Assembly (NCBI GenBank): GCA_021767525.1
Contig: JAASTF010000153.1
Location: 1-7,208 of the forward strand
Direction: 5' to 3'
Length of the DNA: 7,208 nucleotides
DNA from: Paracoccaceae bacterium
GTDB taxonomy: Bacteria; Pseudomonadota; Alphaproteobacteria; Rhodobacterales; Rhodobacteraceae
This document shows positions 5,230 through 7,208 of the stretch, piece by piece. The notes under the pieces are model-generated. The model searched no databases. It saw only the letters and a program-made list of their open reading frames with translations, and was not told the origin of the DNA. The position numbers and the translations under genes are program-made. Numbering within the stretch: the stretch's first letter is position 1; each line of letters begins with the position of its first letter.

Positions 5230-5730
5230 ATGAGTGCCAAAGCCCCGCCCAAGAAACCACCCACCATCATCGGATGGCGTGAAAAGATCGCCCTGCCGGG
5301 GCTGGGTATTCCGCTGGTGAATGCCAAGATCGACACGGGCGCGCGCAGCTCGGCCATCCATGCCACGCATATCCGCCCGTTCGAACGCGACGGGCGCGAC
5401 TGGGTGAAATTTCACATCCCGCATGCCAGCGGATTGCGTGCCCGCGATGTCGAGGCGCCGCTGCTGGGCGAGCGCGCGGTCAAGAACACCAGTGGCGCTC
5501 CGCAGGACCGATTGGTGATTGAAACCCTGATGGTGTTGGGCGCGCGTCAGTGGCATATCGAGATCACCCTGGCCGACCGCGCGAACATGGCGATGCCGAT
5601 CATCCTGGGCCGTACGGCGATTCGGCGGCGGCGCATCCTGGTGGATGCGGGCCGGTCGTTTCTGCTGGGTATGCCGAAAATTGAACAGAACACGACGCCC
5701 GAGACGGGCCGAACGGAGGTTTCGCAATGA
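5230..5730 (+). CDS. rimB: RimB-like retropepsin-fold protease (ATP-dependent zinc protease family)
   Basis: This 166-residue protein belongs to the family labelled ATP-dependent zinc protease (PF05618). The hallmark is an aspartic-protease-like motif, AKIDTGARSSAIHA (32-45), with D35-T36-G37; a second conserved stretch is MPIILGRTAIRR (122-133). Preceding GWREKIALPGLG (15-26) is typical of the N-terminus. In pseudomonads RimB works with RimK, and is reported to affect glutamate residues that RimK adds to ribosomal protein S6. The ATG at 5230 is preferred, with a modest AAGAG at 5218-5222; an in-frame ATG at 5116 would start just past the peroxiredoxin terminator and add 38 residues unlike the family. 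The stop overlaps the rimK start as ATGA (5727-5730), which implies translational coupling. The family is clear; the metal and ATP dependence in the family name is doubtful. Confidence 0.87.
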   Translation: MSAKAPPKKPPTIIGWREKIALPGLGIPLVNAKIDTGARSSAIHATHIRPFERDGRDWVKFHIPHASGLRARDVEAPLLGERAVKNTSGAPQDRLVIETLMVLGARQWHIEITLADRANMAMPIILGRTAIRRRRILVDAGRSFLLGMPKIEQNTTPETGRTEVSQ

Positions 5731-6632
5731 AGATTGCCATGCTGACGCGCAACCCGCGTCTATACTCGCACAAGCGGATGCAAGAGGCCGCCGAGGAGCG
5801 CGGGCACGAGTTTGAAATGATCAACACGCTGCGCTGTTCGATGAACATCGCCTCGCGCCGGCCCGAGATTTATTACGACGGATCGAAGCTGCCGAAATAC
5901 GACGCGGTGATTCCGCGGATCGGCGCTTCGATCACGTTTTATGGCCTGGCGGTGCTGCGCCAGTTCGAGATGCAGGGCACCTATCCGCTGAACGAATCCG
6001 TGGCCATCGGGCGAAGCCGAGACAAGCTGCGGTCGATGCAGTTGCTGGCGCGCGACGGGATCGGGCTGCCGGTGACGACCTTTGCGCATGACCCGAAAAA
6101 GGCCGAAGAGGTGATGTCTCTGGCCGGGGGCACGCCGGTGGTGATCAAGCTGTTGGAGGGTACGCAGGGCATCGGGGTGGTTCTGGCCGACACCAACCGC
6201 TCGGCCAAGTCGGTGATCGAGGCGTTCCGCGGCGCGGGCGTGAACATCCTGGTGCAAGAGTTCATCAAAGAGGCCGGCGGCACCGACATTCGCGCCTTTG
6301 TCATCGGCGGCAAGGTGGTGGCCGCGATGAAGCGCACCGGCGCCGAAGGCGAGTTCCGGTCGAACCTGCACCGGGGCGGCTCGGCCCAGGCGATCAAGAT
6401 CACGCCCGAGGAACGCTCGACCGCCGTGCGCGCGGCCAAGTCGATGGGCCTGAATGTCTGTGGCGTGGACATGCTGCGCAGCAATCACGGGCCGGTGGTG
6501 ATGGAGGTCAACAGCTCGCCCGGTCTGGAAGGCGTGGAAAAGGCCACCGGCAAGGATATCGCGGGGATGATCATCGATTTCATGGCCAAGAACGCGCGCG
6601 ACGGGGCGACCAAGACCAAGGGCAAGGGATGA
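5727..6632 (+). CDS. rimK: RimK, ATP-grasp L-glutamate ligase
   Basis: This 301-residue enzyme ligates glutamate to a carboxyl group using ATP. E. coli RimK (300 residues) adds glutamates to the C-terminus of ribosomal protein S6. The sequence follows E. coli RimK closely: YDAVIPRIGASITFYG (58-73), YPLNESVAIGRSRDKLRSMQ (86-105), KLLEGTQGIGVVLA (141-154), LVQEFIKEA (175-183), FRSNLHRGG (210-218) and MEVNSSPGLEGVEK (259-272). ATP- and Mg-binding residues K141, E178, D248, E260 and N262 are all in place. The C-terminal tail TKTKGKG is basic and low in complexity. It overlaps rimB by 4 bp upstream and the next gene by 4 bp downstream. Related enzymes (human RIMKLA/B) make N-acetylaspartylglutamate or beta-citrylglutamate, so a small-molecule acceptor is possible as well as S6. 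Confidence 0.95.
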   Translation: MKIAMLTRNPRLYSHKRMQEAAEERGHEFEMINTLRCSMNIASRRPEIYYDGSKLPKYDAVIPRIGASITFYGLAVLRQFEMQGTYPLNESVAIGRSRDKLRSMQLLARDGIGLPVTTFAHDPKKAEEVMSLAGGTPVVIKLLEGTQGIGVVLADTNRSAKSVIEAFRGAGVNILVQEFIKEAGGTDIRAFVIGGKVVAAMKRTGAEGEFRSNLHRGGSAQAIKITPEERSTAVRAAKSMGLNVCGVDMLRSNHGPVVMEVNSSPGLEGVEKATGKDIAGMIIDFMAKNARDGATKTKGKG

Positions 6633-7208
6633 CGGCGCGGCCCGCGCCGTTCGTTCTGGCGGGGCAAGAGGTCGCCGCCGGAACGCGCAAGGTGATCGAA
6701 CTGCCGGTTTCGGCGCTGTCGGATCATACGCCCGTCACGCTGTCGGTGCAGGTGGTGCATGGCCGCCGCCCCGGCCCGGTGATGTTCGTCAGCGCCGCCA
6801 TTCACGGCGACGAGGTGATCGGCGTGGATATCGTGCGCCGCCTGCTGCGGGCGCGGCCCCTGGACACGATGGCGGGCACGCTGATGGCGGTGCCCATCGT
6901 CAACACCTTCGGGTTTCTGAACCACGCGCGGTATCTGCCCGACCGGCGCGATCTGAACCGCTGTTTTCCGGGTTCGCCCACCGGGTCGCTGGGGGCGCGG
7001 CTGGCGCATATCTTTCTGAACGAGATCGTGGCGCGGGCCGATTTCGGGATCGACCTGCATTCGGCGGCCATTCAGCGCAACAACCTGCCGCAGATCCGCC
7101 TGACGGCTGACAACAAACGCCTGGTCGAGATGGGCGAGGCCTTTGGCGCGCCGGTGATGATGACATCCAAGCTGCGCGACGGGTCGCTGCGCATGGCGGC
7201 CGAGGAGA
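6629..7208 (+). CDS. aspartoacylase/succinylglutamate desuccinylase-family zinc hydrolase (3' truncated)
   Basis: The frame opens at an ATG that overlaps the rimK stop (ATGA, 6629-6632) and runs 193 codons to the window edge without a stop. The family is the M14-like AstE/AspA group, zinc amidohydrolases that remove an acyl group from amino acids. Zinc ligands are seen in SAAIHGDEVIG (55-65: H59 and E62) and IDLHSA (141-146: H144). The substrate-binding region DRRDLNRCFPG (105-115) contains the conserved DxNR-type arginine R111. About a third of a typical 300-350-residue protein lies beyond the window, including the region where the catalytic glutamate is expected. Tight coupling to rimB and rimK suggests it acts on a product of RimK or on a related acyl-glutamate. 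It is not a typical arginine-catabolic astE by context, since no ast genes are seen. Confidence 0.9.
   Translation, partial: MTARPAPFVLAGQEVAAGTRKVIELPVSALSDHTPVTLSVQVVHGRRPGPVMFVSAAIHGDEVIGVDIVRRLLRARPLDTMAGTLMAVPIVNTFGFLNHARYLPDRRDLNRCFPGSPTGSLGARLAHIFLNEIVARADFGIDLHSAAIQRNNLPQIRLTADNKRLVEMGEAFGAPVMMTSKLRDGSLRMAAEE

Noticed and set aside
5760..6488. 242-codon open frame on the minus strand
   Set aside because: It is antisense to rimK, whose ATP-grasp residues are all conserved, and shows no protein family features.

Overview
The window is GC-rich chromosomal DNA with short leader regions, few mobile-element signs and protein families typical of the Alphaproteobacteria. Base composition, codon choice and the gene families (RluA, 1-Cys peroxiredoxin, RimB/RimK) suggest a member of the Rhodobacteraceae (Roseobacter-like). 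This placement is inferred from style and was not checked by a search.

Layout. Positions 2-97 hold the C-terminal end of an unidentified gene, closed by a strong intrinsic terminator (119-150). A class I SAM-dependent methyltransferase (166-918) and the rRNA/tRNA pseudouridine synthase RluA (959-1609) follow on the + strand. A 176-bp leader with an 18-bp direct repeat at 22-bp spacing precedes a small vicinal-oxygen-chelate (glyoxalase-like) protein (1786-2196). The gene-free stretch 2197-2715 is built mainly of two copies of a ~185-bp GC-rich repeat, the second able to fold into a long hairpin. It ends in an intrinsic terminator for the minus-strand NAD(P)-dependent aldehyde dehydrogenase (2716-4155).

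The aldehyde dehydrogenase is divergent from a 1-Cys (Prx6-type) peroxiredoxin (4411-5064). The ~255 bp between them is dense with candidate regulatory sites: a TetR-operator-like palindrome, two GACA-N3-TGTC sites within a longer direct repeat, several GATTTG copies, a TTTGATCAAA palindrome, and an Irr-box-like palindrome just upstream of the peroxiredoxin. The pair may handle aldehyde and peroxide stress under separate control.

After the peroxiredoxin terminator (5085-5114) comes a tightly coupled operon with ATGA stop/start overlaps: rimB (retropepsin-like protease, 5230-5730), rimK (ATP-grasp glutamate ligase, 5727-6632) and an aspartoacylase/succinylglutamate desuccinylase-family zinc hydrolase (6629 to the window edge, incomplete). 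A ligase next to two putative cleaving enzymes suggests a reversible glutamylation or acyl-glutamate module. This operon and the regulatory density at 4156-4410 are the most interesting parts of the window.
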